DNA of 64,000 nucleotides from Paenibacillus sp. TCA20 (GTDB lineage Bacteria; Bacillota; Bacilli; Paenibacillales; Paenibacillaceae), in contig NZ_BBIW01000002.1 of the NCBI RefSeq assembly GCF_000732325.1, positions 248,007 through 312,006 of the forward strand, read 5' to 3'. The translations under genes were made by a program, and so were the position numbers. This document shows positions 25,397 through 35,142 of the stretch, in pieces; the first letter of the stretch is position 1, and every line of letters starts with the position of its first letter. The notes beneath the pieces were generated by a model. The model did not search any database. It worked only from the letters and a program-made list of their open reading frames with translations, and was not told the origin of the DNA.

Positions 25397-26299
25397 TTAC
25401 TTCTTTTTTCGTCCTTTACTAGAAGAGCTCCCCGTGTTTAATGAATCCTTATCCCGGTTAACAAACGTATACGTTTCGGCCAGCTTCTCCGCAATATGCC
25501 TGACCACCTTGCGGTTCTTCATATAGCCATTATGACAGAACGGATTCCAGAAGGTCAGCGGATTCCCCACATTCAGATCAATGTCCTGCTTCACCGCCTT
25601 CTCATAGGCGGGATCAATATTTCGAAGGGGATATCCCAAAATATCATCCTTATCAAAAAAATTAACCCATTCTCCTTGCAGCCCCGGGAAAATCGCTTGA
25701 CCTTCCTTGGAAGGTACAACAATCGGCTTGCTAAAATCACGATATCTCAGACTCCATAACGGCAGCGTTGTACCGAGTGAATAAAAATGCGTCAGGGTAT
25801 CTCCCCTCTCCAAGGGAGAAGTCGTATCGATCACTCCTGGAAAGTGCCTGGAAGTGTACTGCAAATCGTAGAAGAAGTTACTGGCTATCACGCTGCCCAA
25901 GCTATGTGATACGACACATAGCGGGGCATTCTTCCCTACTCTTTGCGATAAGCTGTGCAGTGCATTACTAATGGTCTGGTGTACGGCATCATAATTATGC
26001 CCGTTCGTATCGACCGGCTGGTATGCGACAGCATCCGCCAAATAGTAGATAAGATAACGACGGAGATGCTTGTAGCGAAGCTTCTTACTCAACACCAGCT
26101 CCTGATAGATCCGTTCCTCCTCCTTACCAAATACATCAGCCCAGTATACAGGCTCTACTTCAATATATGGTCTGGCGGAAGGCACTTGCATCACACTTGA
26201 GAAGGCTTTATCGAGCTTTTTCATGAACTTCTCAGCATATTCCTTCTTCTGAAGCCCGAGTCCATGCACCACAATGACCGCAATCTTCTGCACATTCAT
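25397..26299 (-). CDS. Alpha/beta-hydrolase, lipase-like
   Basis: A 300-residue cytoplasmic protein with the fold's early motif VIVVHGLGLQ and the nucleophile elbow VSHSLGS (a GxSxG variant, serine in SHSLG). The rest shows no obvious lid or signal. Its C-terminus is Ser/Lys rich (GSSSSKGRKKK). Paralogues in Bacillota are annotated as lipases or esterases, sometimes wrongly as chemotaxis proteins. Substrate unknown. Confidence 0.72.
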   Translation of the reverse strand: MNVQKIAVIVVHGLGLQKKEYAEKFMKKLDKAFSSVMQVPSARPYIEVEPVYWADVFGKEEERIYQELVLSKKLRYKHLRRYLIYYLADAVAYQPVDTNGHNYDAVHQTISNALHSLSQRVGKNAPLCVVSHSLGSVIASNFFYDLQYTSRHFPGVIDTTSPLERGDTLTHFYSLGTTLPLWSLRYRDFSKPIVVPSKEGQAIFPGLQGEWVNFFDKDDILGYPLRNIDPAYEKAVKQDIDLNVGNPLTFWNPFCHNGYMKNRKVVRHIAEKLAETYTFVNRDKDSLNTGSSSSKGRKKK

Positions 26300-26427
26300 C
26301 CTCTCCCTCCATCATCGTCAGGTCTGGATATATGGGTATGTATGTTCCCCTATTATATACGATGCAGCTGCGTTCGAACATTGGTCAGAAGTCCTTGTTT
26401 TCCGTATAGGAGCAGGCACTCATTGGC

Positions 26428-27354
26428 TTAAATTTGCAGAACTGCAATCGTTCCCGTTACTGTCAGCGTACTCAGCAGTGTCGAAAAAAAGACCGTTTGC
26501 GAAGAAAATTCCGGTTCATTATCGAACTGTACCGCAAGAATCATGCTGCTGAGTGATGTCGGTACTGCAGAGGAAACGATCAAGGCCTTGGCAACGAGCC
26601 CCTCAATCCCCATCATCCATACGGTTAGTGCGGCGAGAAGCGGACCGGCAATCAGTCTTAAAAACACAGATATGGCTACATTCGTGCTGCCCTTTTTCGC
26701 AAAAGTCCATTTCATCGCTCCGAGCTGTACACCGAGCGTCAGTAATGCCATACCGATAAAGGCAGTATACAAATAATTAAGCGGCGTCTGAATGCTATTG
26801 GGGAGAGGTACTTCAAGGAACCTCAACAGAAGCGCTGCAGGAATTGCGTAAATTACGGGCTGCCCTGCGATAGTTCTCCAAATATCCTTCAGCTTGGCAC
26901 GGTGCGCATTGACGCTGTATATTCCATATGTATTGGGTATGAAGGATTGAAGCATAAGAATAATTACCTGCACTCCAAGCGTCAGCGGGTTGCCCGAGAA
27001 GGCAAGCTGATTAATCGGAAGTCCATAATTTGCGCTGTTGGCGAACAAGACACTGTTTCGCAGTGCTGCTGGCATTCCACCCTCCAGCTTACGAATTTTG
27101 ATAATGACAGAGCATACGATGTATTGCAGCAGCATGAAAATAAAGAAGAAGCCGATCACCTGCCCAAACAGAGACATGGTAATGTCTGTCGTGTATAAAA
27201 GATTAAAAACGACAGCCGGGGACAGGATGTAAAAGTTAATGTTCGATAAGGTTTTGACATCGAGTCCTCTCGTACGGCGGACGATAAAGCCCACAGCAAT
27301 GACAAGAAATAAGGGGATGACGTTGTTCAGCAATATGTTTAAAAATAAGGCCAT
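26428..27354 (-). CDS. AEC-family transporter (auxin efflux carrier fold)
   Basis: A 308-residue membrane protein with ten hydrophobic segments in two halves, as in AEC carriers such as malonate or malate transporters. The N-terminal VIPLFLVIAVGFIVRR and the central LRNSVLFANSANYGLPI are typical. The substrate is unknown; related proteins move organic acids. It lies 35 bases after the kinase gene in the same direction and may share its transcript. Confidence 0.82.
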   Translation of the reverse strand: MALFLNILLNNVIPLFLVIAVGFIVRRTRGLDVKTLSNINFYILSPAVVFNLLYTTDITMSLFGQVIGFFFIFMLLQYIVCSVIIKIRKLEGGMPAALRNSVLFANSANYGLPINQLAFSGNPLTLGVQVIILMLQSFIPNTYGIYSVNAHRAKLKDIWRTIAGQPVIYAIPAALLLRFLEVPLPNSIQTPLNYLYTAFIGMALLTLGVQLGAMKWTFAKKGSTNVAISVFLRLIAGPLLAALTVWMMGIEGLVAKALIVSSAVPTSLSSMILAVQFDNEPEFSSQTVFFSTLLSTLTVTGTIAVLQI

Positions 27355-27389
27355 GATGGTAATATCCTTTCTATGAAAGAAGACTTCCT

Positions 27390-28238
27390 CTACTTAGAGG
27401 AATGATTTTGTTTCAAAACATGCAAATCATGAATGAACTCATCGGTACTTAAATAGGGCTCCTTCAGCTCGAGCAGCCGCTCAATGACCTCCTGTAGCTC
27501 GGTCGAAATTGACAGCTCCTCCTGCCAGCTCCGCTCAGTATCTGTGCCATCCTCAGACTCATAGGTCGAATACAGCATGAACAGCATAAAATGACCAATA
27601 TCGGTAAGATCAGATTGCTCCTCAGCCAACTTGAACTGTGCTGCATAGGAACTGCGGGCTTTCTTCCACGGGTGAGCAGTCGTTGACCTCCTTGTCGTCG
27701 GGGGAGCTTCACCGATCTGTCTTGCCAGGCCAAAATCAATTAATGAGAGTCTCTCCTCCCGAAATAGCACATTCGGAATTCGCAGGTCCAGATGAACATA
27801 CCCTTTCTTATGAATATACTGGACTACATCCAGCAGCTTCAGAGTCATTTCAATGCAAGAGACTTCATCATATGTGCAGCCCTGCTCAAAGATCAAATCC
27901 TCGAGTGTATCTCCCTCCACATAGGTCATGACAAGATAGGTATGCTTGCCTTCAACAAAAAAATCAAGCGGTTCAGGAATCTGCGAATGACGGAGGGCCT
28001 GCAGGATGTTCCTCTCTCTTCGAAGCAAATACTGTGCATACTCCCCCTTACTGGGCCTGGACTGCTTAAGAGCAACGACCGCTCCACTCTTCTGATCCAA
28101 GCATTTGTATGTCATGCCATAGCTTCCTTCACCCAGCAGCTGCATATTGACATAACGATCCCCAAGCACCGTATTTATTTCAGCCGGATAATCCCGCCAC
28201 GCAGATAGGAATGAGCTCAGGAATGAAAAAAAACGCAT
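27390..28238 (-). CDS. Serine/threonine protein kinase, Hanks type
   Basis: A 282-residue soluble kinase. It has the glycine loop GEGSYGMTY, the ATP-binding lysine in VVALKQ, a catalytic loop HLDLRIPN in place of the usual HRDLKPxN (Asp kept), and the metal motif DFG. No transmembrane segment or PASTA repeats follow, so it is not the cell-wall sensor PrkC type. Substrates are unknown. Confidence 0.86.
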   Translation of the reverse strand: MRFFSFLSSFLSAWRDYPAEINTVLGDRYVNMQLLGEGSYGMTYKCLDQKSGAVVALKQSRPSKGEYAQYLLRRERNILQALRHSQIPEPLDFFVEGKHTYLVMTYVEGDTLEDLIFEQGCTYDEVSCIEMTLKLLDVVQYIHKKGYVHLDLRIPNVLFREERLSLIDFGLARQIGEAPPTTRRSTTAHPWKKARSSYAAQFKLAEEQSDLTDIGHFMLFMLYSTYESEDGTDTERSWQEELSISTELQEVIERLLELKEPYLSTDEFIHDLHVLKQNHSSK

Positions 28239-28538
28239 AAATCAACGATTCTCCTTTGATGAATAGACTGTGAACGCTATTTTTTATGTTCGCATTGCCC
28301 ATCTATTATAGCACCAATCCGTGAACGTGGACTTCGCGATTACACTAATGATTGGGATAGTTTTGCGTTATCTTCAATAACGAGAGGGTTAGCGGATAGT
28401 ACATGAGCACAGACGAAGTTTATTCCATTTTAGAATAAAGATTACTTAATTTTACAAATGTATTCGAACTATGATGTGGATAGATCACTTATAATCGCTA
28501 ATTTACCATAAGTTAATTTCATTTTGATAAAAAGATGC

Positions 28539-28544
28539 TATAAT
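28539..28544 (+). promoter_or_regulatory. -10 box before the chromate transporter pair
   Basis: A perfect TATAAT about 38 bases before the chrA start. No good -35 is found 17 bases upstream; a TTGATA sits only nine bases away. The remaining part of the 343-base gap 28239-28581 is AT-rich and shows nothing else recognisable. Confidence 0.4.
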
Positions 28545-28581
28545 GACGATATATTCAGTCTACAAGAGGTGAAATCGCCGC

Positions 28582-29211
28582 ATGACATCAGGCATGAAGA
28601 ACACCATTTCACGTTATTATCAATTATTCTGGCTCTTCTTTAAAATAGGACCATCAACCTTTGGCGGTGGATATGCTATGATCCCCGTGCTGGAACGAGA
28701 GATCGTGGAGAAGCGGGGTTGGATCAGCAGACAGGAAATGAATGACTTAATGTCCTTGGCCGGATCTGCTCCGGGCGGGGTTGGCGTTAATGCCTCTGCT
28801 TTTATCGGGTACCGAATAGGTAAAGTGCCGGGAGCTATTGCCGCCACTGTCGGGATTACGCTTCCGACCTTTATTATCGTTTTTATTCTAAGCAGCATCT
28901 ATTCTGTCTTTCAGCATGAACCGAAGGTACAGGCCGCAATGAAGGGAATTCACGGTGCGATTATCGGTCTGATTGCCGTCGCTGCCTATAACATGGGTAA
29001 GAACGCCCTGTTTGACCGTACCACGATTACCATTGCCGCAGCATCTCTCATCGTATTGATCGCAACAAGCATCAATCCAACCTTCATGATCCTGATTGGA
29101 CTTGTATTAGGGATGATCATTATCTCTGTTAAGAAAAAACTCGGAATGAGCGTACAAACCGAGAAAAAATCGGCTTCGGAACATGCAGCAACAATCGAAT
29201 ATTACATTTAG
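28582..29211 (+). CDS. Chromate transporter, first half (CHR domain)
   Basis: A 209-residue membrane protein of the short CHR family, equivalent to the N-terminal half of ChrA. Motifs are FFKIGPSTFGGGYAMIPV and SLAGSAPGGVGVNASAFIGY. Short CHR proteins usually work as pairs, and the partner follows immediately. Export of chromate or uptake/export of another anion is the family role; substrate is unproven. Confidence 0.88.
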   Translation: MTSGMKNTISRYYQLFWLFFKIGPSTFGGGYAMIPVLEREIVEKRGWISRQEMNDLMSLAGSAPGGVGVNASAFIGYRIGKVPGAIAATVGITLPTFIIVFILSSIYSVFQHEPKVQAAMKGIHGAIIGLIAVAAYNMGKNALFDRTTITIAAASLIVLIATSINPTFMILIGLVLGMIIISVKKKLGMSVQTEKKSASEHAATIEYYI

Positions 29212-29221
29212 GAGACTTACT

Positions 29222-29758
29222 ATGCTGTACTGGGAATTATTCATTACTTTTCTTAAGATCGGACTTCTATCCTTCGGTGGTGGCTACGCTGTTATCCCGA
29301 TGGTTCAGTTCGAGGTTGAAAAATATAGCTGGCTCTCCGCTGAAGAGTTTCAACGAATCGTCTCTCTCGCCGGAATGTCCCCTGGCCCGGTTGCTACCAA
29401 CAGCGCTACACTGATAGGCTATCATACCGCTGGTATTCCGGGGGCAGTTACAGCAACAACAGGCATCATCCTTCCCTCCCTGCTAATCGTCATACTGATT
29501 GCCGCCTTCTTTTTCAAGATCAACAAGAATCCTCTGGTACAATCCTCGTTCTACGGACTTCGTCCGATCATTACCGGACTGATTGTCTATGCTGCCCTTC
29601 ATTTCGGCTTCAGTGGAAATGGTGAAACGATTTTTCAATGGAGTACATTTGCCACCTTATTTACGGCTGCAGCTGCTTTTCTGGCGATTATCAAATATAA
29701 GCTTCATCCGCTCGTGGTCATCCTGCTCTCTGCATGTGTCGGAATCGTCTTATTTTGA
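29222..29758 (+). CDS. Chromate transporter, second half (CHR domain)
   Basis: A 178-residue short CHR protein, paralogous to the preceding gene (FLKIGLLSFGGGYAVIPMV, SLAGMSPGPVATNSATLIGY). I start at the ATG of MLYWELF because TAGGAG lies eight bases before it; a longer frame from 29183 would overlap the first gene. The pair probably forms one two-subunit transporter. Confidence 0.88.
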   Translation: MLYWELFITFLKIGLLSFGGGYAVIPMVQFEVEKYSWLSAEEFQRIVSLAGMSPGPVATNSATLIGYHTAGIPGAVTATTGIILPSLLIVILIAAFFFKINKNPLVQSSFYGLRPIITGLIVYAALHFGFSGNGETIFQWSTFATLFTAAAAFLAIIKYKLHPLVVILLSACVGIVLF

Positions 29759-29898
29759 CAAATCAGCGAACTAAACAATATGAAGTTGAGTATTTAATGG
29801 CTGGAAAGTACTATTAAAGGAAGAGCTATTGTATTTAAGCTCAGCTTCATATCGTCAGAACATGTAGAATAGGCTCAGCTAGGAGTGACTTTATATTA

Positions 29899-31728
29899 AT
29901 GTACACAACACTGGAATCATGTTTAATTGACTTGGAGCGGAACGGACATCTGGTTCGGATTCGGGAAGAAGTGGACCCCGAGCTCGAGATGGCCGCCATC
30001 CACCTAAGAGTATTTGAAGCAGGGGGACCCGCTCTCTTATTTGAAAATGTAAAAGGCTCGTCATATCGTGCGGTATCGAACCTGTTTGGAACGATTGAAC
30101 GCAGCAAATTTATGTTTCGGCAGACCTGGGATTCAACTCAAAATGTAATTGCGCTCCGAAACGATCCCATGAAAGCACTTAAAAATCCGTTTCGCCACAT
30201 CAGTGCGGCGACTTCGGCAATCAAAGCCCTCCCTCTCAAACGGGGAAGCAGTGTGTCCGGCTTCAAAGAAATTCGAATAACCGATCTTCCGTTAATCAAG
30301 CACTGGCCCATGGACGGAGGCGCCTTCGTGACACTTCCTCAAGTGTATACAGAAGATCCTGACAAGCCAGGGATCATGAAAGCCAACCTGGGGATGTACC
30401 GCGTACAGCTTACCGGGAATGATTACACAGCCAATGAAGATATCGGTTTGCATTATCAAATTCACCGCGGAATCGGGATTCACCAGCATAAAGCTAATCG
30501 TAAAGGTGAGCCGCTTAAGGTGAGCATCTTCATAGGTGGACCACCCGCACACACGCTATCGGCGGTTATGCCGCTGCCAGAAGGGTTAAGTGAACTATTA
30601 TTTGCAGGTCTGTTATCGGGAAGAAGATTCAGGTACGGATATGATGCGGACGGTTTCTGCATTAGTCACGATGCGGATTTTGTCATAACCGGTGAGATTC
30701 ATCCCGGCGAAACCAAGCCGGAGGGTCCGTTCGGAGACCATTTTGGCTACTATAGCTTGATTCACCCGTTTCCGATGATGCGGGTTCGAAAGGTGTACGC
30801 CAAGCAGAATGCCATCTGGCCGTTCACTGTCGTTGGCCGTCCTCCACAGGAAGACACTGCATTTGGAGATCTCATTCACCAGCTGACCGGAGGGGCAGTT
30901 AAGCAGGAGGTACCCGGAGTAAAAGAGGTTCACGCTGTCGATGCAGCAGGCGTTCACCCTCTTCTGCTTGCAATTGGCTCGGAACGATATACACCTTATA
31001 CCAAGGTGAAGCAGCCAGCCGAGCTGCTTACGATTGCGAATCGAATTCTCGGCACTGGACAGCTCAGCCTTGCTAAGTACTTATTCATCGCTGCTGAGGA
31101 AGAGCAGCCGCTCAGCACACATCATGTATCCGAATTTTTCTCATACATACTGGAGCGCATCGATCTCAAGCGGGATATTCATTTCCAGACCAATACTACG
31201 ATCGATACGCTGGACTACTCAGGCAGCGGACTGAATCAAGGGAGCAAGGTGGTCTTCGCTGCATGTGGAGACAAGAAGCGCGAGCTCTGTACGGAAGCTC
31301 CAGAACAGCTTCAAGGGCTGCGGAATTTCGTTAATCCTAGGCTTGTGCTGCCAGGTGTTGTGGCGCTGGAAGGCCCTGCTTTCAGCAGTTATTCTGATGA
31401 GGTGCAGCAGCTCGAAGAACTAACAAACGCGATCCATGTGCGAGGAGACATGCCGGGCTGCCCGCTCATAATTTTATGTGACGACAGCCATTTTCTAAGT
31501 GGATCCATCGATAATTTCTTATGGGCAACTTTTACACGGAGTAACCCATCTCATGATATTTACGGAGTAAATGCGGAATATACGTATAAGCATTGGGGCT
31601 GCGACAACATCGTTATTGATGCTCGAACCAAGCCTCATCATGCCCCACCACTCATTCCGGATCAGGCAGTTGAGCAACGAATCAACCGCTTGTTTGCGAA
31701 GAGCGGCAGCTTACATGGTGTTCTGTAA
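29899..31728 (+). CDS. UbiD-family prenyl-FMN-dependent decarboxylase
   Basis: UbiD enzymes decarboxylate aromatic or alpha,beta-unsaturated acids using prenylated FMN made by UbiX. The 609-residue protein has the family core, including NLGMYRVQL, the GEIHPGETKPEGPFGDHFGYYS stretch (given here as its two parts GEIHPGETKPEG and PFGDHFGYYS) with the conserved glutamates, and RPPQEDTAFGD. It is longer than E. coli UbiD (497) and near the length of the menaquinone-type UbiD (futalosine pathway), but no mqn or ubiX gene is nearby, so its substrate cannot be named. A weak AGGAG site precedes the ATG. Confidence 0.85.
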   Translation: MYTTLESCLIDLERNGHLVRIREEVDPELEMAAIHLRVFEAGGPALLFENVKGSSYRAVSNLFGTIERSKFMFRQTWDSTQNVIALRNDPMKALKNPFRHISAATSAIKALPLKRGSSVSGFKEIRITDLPLIKHWPMDGGAFVTLPQVYTEDPDKPGIMKANLGMYRVQLTGNDYTANEDIGLHYQIHRGIGIHQHKANRKGEPLKVSIFIGGPPAHTLSAVMPLPEGLSELLFAGLLSGRRFRYGYDADGFCISHDADFVITGEIHPGETKPEGPFGDHFGYYSLIHPFPMMRVRKVYAKQNAIWPFTVVGRPPQEDTAFGDLIHQLTGGAVKQEVPGVKEVHAVDAAGVHPLLLAIGSERYTPYTKVKQPAELLTIANRILGTGQLSLAKYLFIAAEEEQPLSTHHVSEFFSYILERIDLKRDIHFQTNTTIDTLDYSGSGLNQGSKVVFAACGDKKRELCTEAPEQLQGLRNFVNPRLVLPGVVALEGPAFSSYSDEVQQLEELTNAIHVRGDMPGCPLIILCDDSHFLSGSIDNFLWATFTRSNPSHDIYGVNAEYTYKHWGCDNIVIDARTKPHHAPPLIPDQAVEQRINRLFAKSGSLHGVL

Positions 31729-31767
31729 CCAAAAATCGTAAACAGTACCCTTCTGATTTTCAAGTCA

Positions 31768-31802
31768 AGGCGAGCTCCATGTGATTGGACGCTCGCCTTT
31801 TT
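31768..31802 (+). terminator. Terminator after the UbiD gene
   Basis: AGGCGAGC and GCTCGCCT form an eight-base stem with a 15-base loop, then a run of T. Confidence 0.8.
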
Positions 31803-32004
31803 GTCAGGCTTGGAGTCTTTGATATTGTACCGATTGGAGCATAAACCGATGAGGGTATAGAGCAAAATCAAACAGCCACTGTACGAAATAGCTGTCCAAG
31901 CATGAAGTCTTGTAAAAAACCATTATATTGATTTATCACCACTTTGGCGGCAATTACCATGCTAACATGGATGAGTACACTTACTTAGAATGGAGATCAA
32001 TGAT

Positions 32005-33027
32005 ATGAACACTCTACGAGAACGAATTCAAGGGCGAATGGAACAAATCCATTTTTCAGGAAGCATTTACGTCAAGTCGAATAATATCGATGTGCTTAAG
32101 CTAAGTCATGGTTATGCAAATCGTTCAGAGCAGATTCCAAACCAAGAGAATACACGCTTCGGTATGGCTTCGGGTTGTAAGTTGTTCACTGCGATTGCAA
32201 TCTGTCAGCTGGTTGAGCAGAAGAAACTCGCTTTCACTACAACAATTGAAGAATGTCTCAGCGCCTATTCCTTTCCTTATTTGGATCTCAGCGTTACCGT
32301 TCATCAATTGCTAACGCATACTTCAGGTATCCCCGACTATTTCGATGAAGATGTAATGGATGACTTTGAGGAACTGTGGGTTCAACGACCTATGTATCAT
32401 ATCCGTCGTCTGGAGGATTTCCTCCCTTTGTTCCAGAATGAGCCTATGAAGCATTCAGCCGGGAGTCCATTTCATTACAACAATGCTGGGTATATTTTGC
32501 TTGGGCTCATTGTCGAGCAGATAAGCCAAATGGGTTTTCAGGAGTACGTGGAAGCCCATATTTTTGCCAAGGCAGGAATGACTGATTCAGGTTATTTTGA
32601 AATGGATCACTTGCCTGAACGGACAGCGCTTGGCTACATCCAGACGGAAAATGGCTATCGTACTAACATCTATTCGCTGCCGGCAAGAGGAGGGTCTGAT
32701 GGAGGTGCCTATGTAACAGTGGGTGACATGATGAAGCTGTGGGAAACCGTGTGCAGCGGGCAGCTCATCCGTGCAGAAATGACGGATCTCCTGCTGACAC
32801 CGCATGCGGAGGTAGATGATCATACAAGCTATGGATACGGAATATGGATGACGAAGCATTCAGCTTCCGAGCAGGTTGAGAAATACGTACTTATGGGCTA
32901 CGATCCCGGAATTAACTTCCGTGCGTTGTTCTATCCTGATGCGTCGCTGCATGTTGTCGTGTGCTCGAATCAATCAGACGGCGCTTATGAGATTATCCGG
33001 GAGATTGAGCAAGCCTTTAGAGCATAG
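32005..33027 (+). CDS. Serine hydrolase, class C beta-lactamase family
   Basis: A 340-residue protein of the beta-lactamase/PBP-like family. It has the SxxK motif SGCK (catalytic Ser about residue 56), THTSGIPDYF and the YxN motif YNNAGY. No signal peptide is seen, so it is probably cytoplasmic. I start at the ATG of MNTLRERIQ, with GGAG nine bases upstream; an earlier ATG at 31990 has no site. Members cleave esters or peptides; substrate unknown. Confidence 0.8.
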   Translation: MNTLRERIQGRMEQIHFSGSIYVKSNNIDVLKLSHGYANRSEQIPNQENTRFGMASGCKLFTAIAICQLVEQKKLAFTTTIEECLSAYSFPYLDLSVTVHQLLTHTSGIPDYFDEDVMDDFEELWVQRPMYHIRRLEDFLPLFQNEPMKHSAGSPFHYNNAGYILLGLIVEQISQMGFQEYVEAHIFAKAGMTDSGYFEMDHLPERTALGYIQTENGYRTNIYSLPARGGSDGGAYVTVGDMMKLWETVCSGQLIRAEMTDLLLTPHAEVDDHTSYGYGIWMTKHSASEQVEKYVLMGYDPGINFRALFYPDASLHVVVCSNQSDGAYEIIREIEQAFRA

Positions 33028-33052
33028 GTCATGAGGTAATACAATTCTAGCT

Positions 33053-34033
33053 CTACGCCTGCCCCTTCAATAATATGTACAGCAGCTCCCTGATCGACAG
33101 CAATGTCTCTTCCCGCTGTGTAACCAGGTTGTCATGAGGCCAGAACGGCGTTGGACTCTGTAAATCCCGGTCAATCAAGAGCAGCATCCACAGGGAGAAG
33201 AAGGCAGAGAACAGCTGATACTCTCTCTTGAACACTTCTTCCTCGTAGTCTTTGCCGAGCTGTCTGGAGTATAGAAGATATGTATCCAGCACCTTGCTGC
33301 GAATGTGCGCGGCATGAGCTCTTGGAAACAGCGGATGTGATATATCCAGCAGATGGTATAAGTCCCACATCGGGGTGTTACGATGATTATGCTCCCAATC
33401 CAGCACAACGATTCTGCCGGAGGATGTCCTTCCATAATTACCGGGATGCAGATCGCCGTGCGAGTAGACCTCTATTGGGGAGAGCTGAAATGTATCCAGC
33501 AATTGATAAAACGTATTTACCTCGCTCCAATTGAAGCCTAGGGCCTCGAGCAATGCACTGATGCTGGTCTGCTGGGCCAAGAGATCAGATACGACTTGCT
33601 CAAGCCGCGGCTTCTGACCTGCATGAGGCAGCTCCGGATACGAATCTAGCGGAACTGCATGCCATATCGCCATCCATTCGGCAATTTGGATCAGTACCTC
33701 TTCCTCTGCTTCGTGACTAATGGTGCCTACATCTTCAAAAAGAAGCCAAGGTCTCTCCTCTCCCTCCTGATCCGATTGAGCAATTAGTCGAGGATAGATG
33801 ACAGGAAGCTGTGTCAGTACTTTGGCATAGGCCCAGCTTTCACCTGTAAGAACCGTCTCGTCTGGAAGGTATTTTAATATATAACTGACTGTATCATCCC
33901 CTGTCAGACGCTCTACTTGTCGTCCTTCCAGCCCGACATGCAGCACTGCACGGTTACGGACAATGAACCCCTGATCAAGCATCCCTTTAGGGAGGGGCCT
34001 ATCCCCGGATTCTATTGTTTCCTTCAATCTCAA
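33053..34033 (-). CDS. Aminoglycoside-phosphotransferase-fold kinase
   Basis: A 326-residue APH-family protein with the catalytic loop HGDLHPGNYG and the metal motif VVLDWEHNHR. Family members phosphorylate antibiotics, choline, homoserine or sugars; nothing here points to a specific substrate. It converges with the hydrolase gene, 25 bases apart. Confidence 0.78.
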   Translation of the reverse strand: MRLKETIESGDRPLPKGMLDQGFIVRNRAVLHVGLEGRQVERLTGDDTVSYILKYLPDETVLTGESWAYAKVLTQLPVIYPRLIAQSDQEGEERPWLLFEDVGTISHEAEEEVLIQIAEWMAIWHAVPLDSYPELPHAGQKPRLEQVVSDLLAQQTSISALLEALGFNWSEVNTFYQLLDTFQLSPIEVYSHGDLHPGNYGRTSSGRIVVLDWEHNHRNTPMWDLYHLLDISHPLFPRAHAAHIRSKVLDTYLLYSRQLGKDYEEEVFKREYQLFSAFFSLWMLLLIDRDLQSPTPFWPHDNLVTQREETLLSIRELLYILLKGQA

Positions 34034-34125
34034 GCATCTCCCTTTTGTTAACAGAACGTTAAATCAGCATGAAGTGAATCCATCTGATTTACAAAATTGA
34101 TTCAAGTATACTCTAAATGGGCAGC

Positions 34126-34209
34126 AAAAAGTAACGCCTCATTGCCCAGTCTCCGCTTCCTGCTGCTATCAAGGGCACAGAAGCAGTGAGTACTGCAGCA
34201 ATAAGGCGT
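34126..34209 (-). terminator. Terminator of the otsAB-galU operon
   Basis: ACGCCTTATTGC and GCAATGAGGCGT close a long, imperfect hairpin downstream of galU, followed by TACTTTTT on the minus strand. Confidence 0.65.
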
Positions 34210-34247
34210 ATCCTTCGTTACTCTTGATTAGCGTAATTCAAAATCCC

Positions 34248-35126
34248 TTAAACCAATTCACGCTGCTCAAGCACCTTCTTCAAATAAACCGCGAGGTCAT
34301 CCTTCAATTCTTCATTCTGCATGGCATAATGAATGGTCGTTTGAATGAAGCCCAGCTTCTCGCCTACATCGTGACGAGTACCATCGAAGTGATACGCGAT
34401 CAGATCCTCTTCAAGACCTAATTTAGCGAGCGCATCGGTCAGCTGGATCTCCCCGCCAACCCCGGCTGGAGTTTCACCCAGAATATCGAAAATACGAGGT
34501 GTCAAAATATAACGGCCGAGAATGGCCAGATTGGACGGTGCATCCTCACGCTTCGGTTTCTCTACAAAGCGATTCGCCTTGTATACTCGCTCTGACAGCT
34601 CTTCACCATCGACGAGACCATATCGCGAGACCTGCTCCCAAGGCACCGGCTGTACGCCGACAATGGAAGATTCATGCTTCTCGTATATGTCCATCATCTG
34701 CTTGAGACATGGCACCTTGGACTCTACAATGTCGTCCCCAAGCATTACGGCAAAGGGTTCATTGCCGACAAATTTACGGGCACACCATATCGCATGGCCG
34801 AGTCCAAGTGGTTCACCTTGGCGAATGTAGTGAATGTCTGCCATTTCAGACGATTTGCGCACTTCATCCAGCAGTTTCCATTTATGCTGCTCAGCCAGAT
34901 TATACTCTAGCTCAAACGAATTGTCGAAATGGTCTTCGATTGCGCGTTTGCTCTTTCCTGTCACAATAATAATATCTTCAATACCGGAAGCAACGGCTTC
35001 CTCTACAATATATTGAATTGTCGGTTTATCGACAATTGGGAGCATTTCCTTGGGCATTGCTTTTGTTGCCGGCAGGAAGCGAGTTCCCATACCTGCTGCC
35101 GGTATAATGGCTTTACGAATTTTCAT
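34248..35126 (-). CDS. galU: UTP-glucose-1-phosphate uridylyltransferase GalU
   Basis: GalU makes UDP-glucose from UTP and glucose-1-phosphate, for trehalose, cell-wall and glycolipid synthesis. The 292-residue protein has the nucleotide-binding motif [20 protein letters not shown] and conserved VEKP and GEIQLTD. The start at MKIRKAIIP is set by AGGAGG seven bases upstream; a longer frame from 35180 would overlap otsAB. It lies 16 bases after otsAB in one operon. Confidence 0.94.
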   Translation of the reverse strand: MKIRKAIIPAAGMGTRFLPATKAMPKEMLPIVDKPTIQYIVEEAVASGIEDIIIVTGKSKRAIEDHFDNSFELEYNLAEQHKWKLLDEVRKSSEMADIHYIRQGEPLGLGHAIWCARKFVGNEPFAVMLGDDIVESKVPCLKQMMDIYEKHESSIVGVQPVPWEQVSRYGLVDGEELSERVYKANRFVEKPKREDAPSNLAILGRYILTPRIFDILGETPAGVGGEIQLTDALAKLGLEEDLIAYHFDGTRHDVGEKLGFIQTTIHYAMQNEELKDDLAVYLKKVLEQRELV

Positions 35127-35142
35127 GTTGTTCTCCTCCTCC

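Noticed and set aside
28526-28544. TTGATA and TATAAT as promoter before the chromate genes
   Set aside because: Only nine bases apart, too close for SigA; only the -10 is kept.
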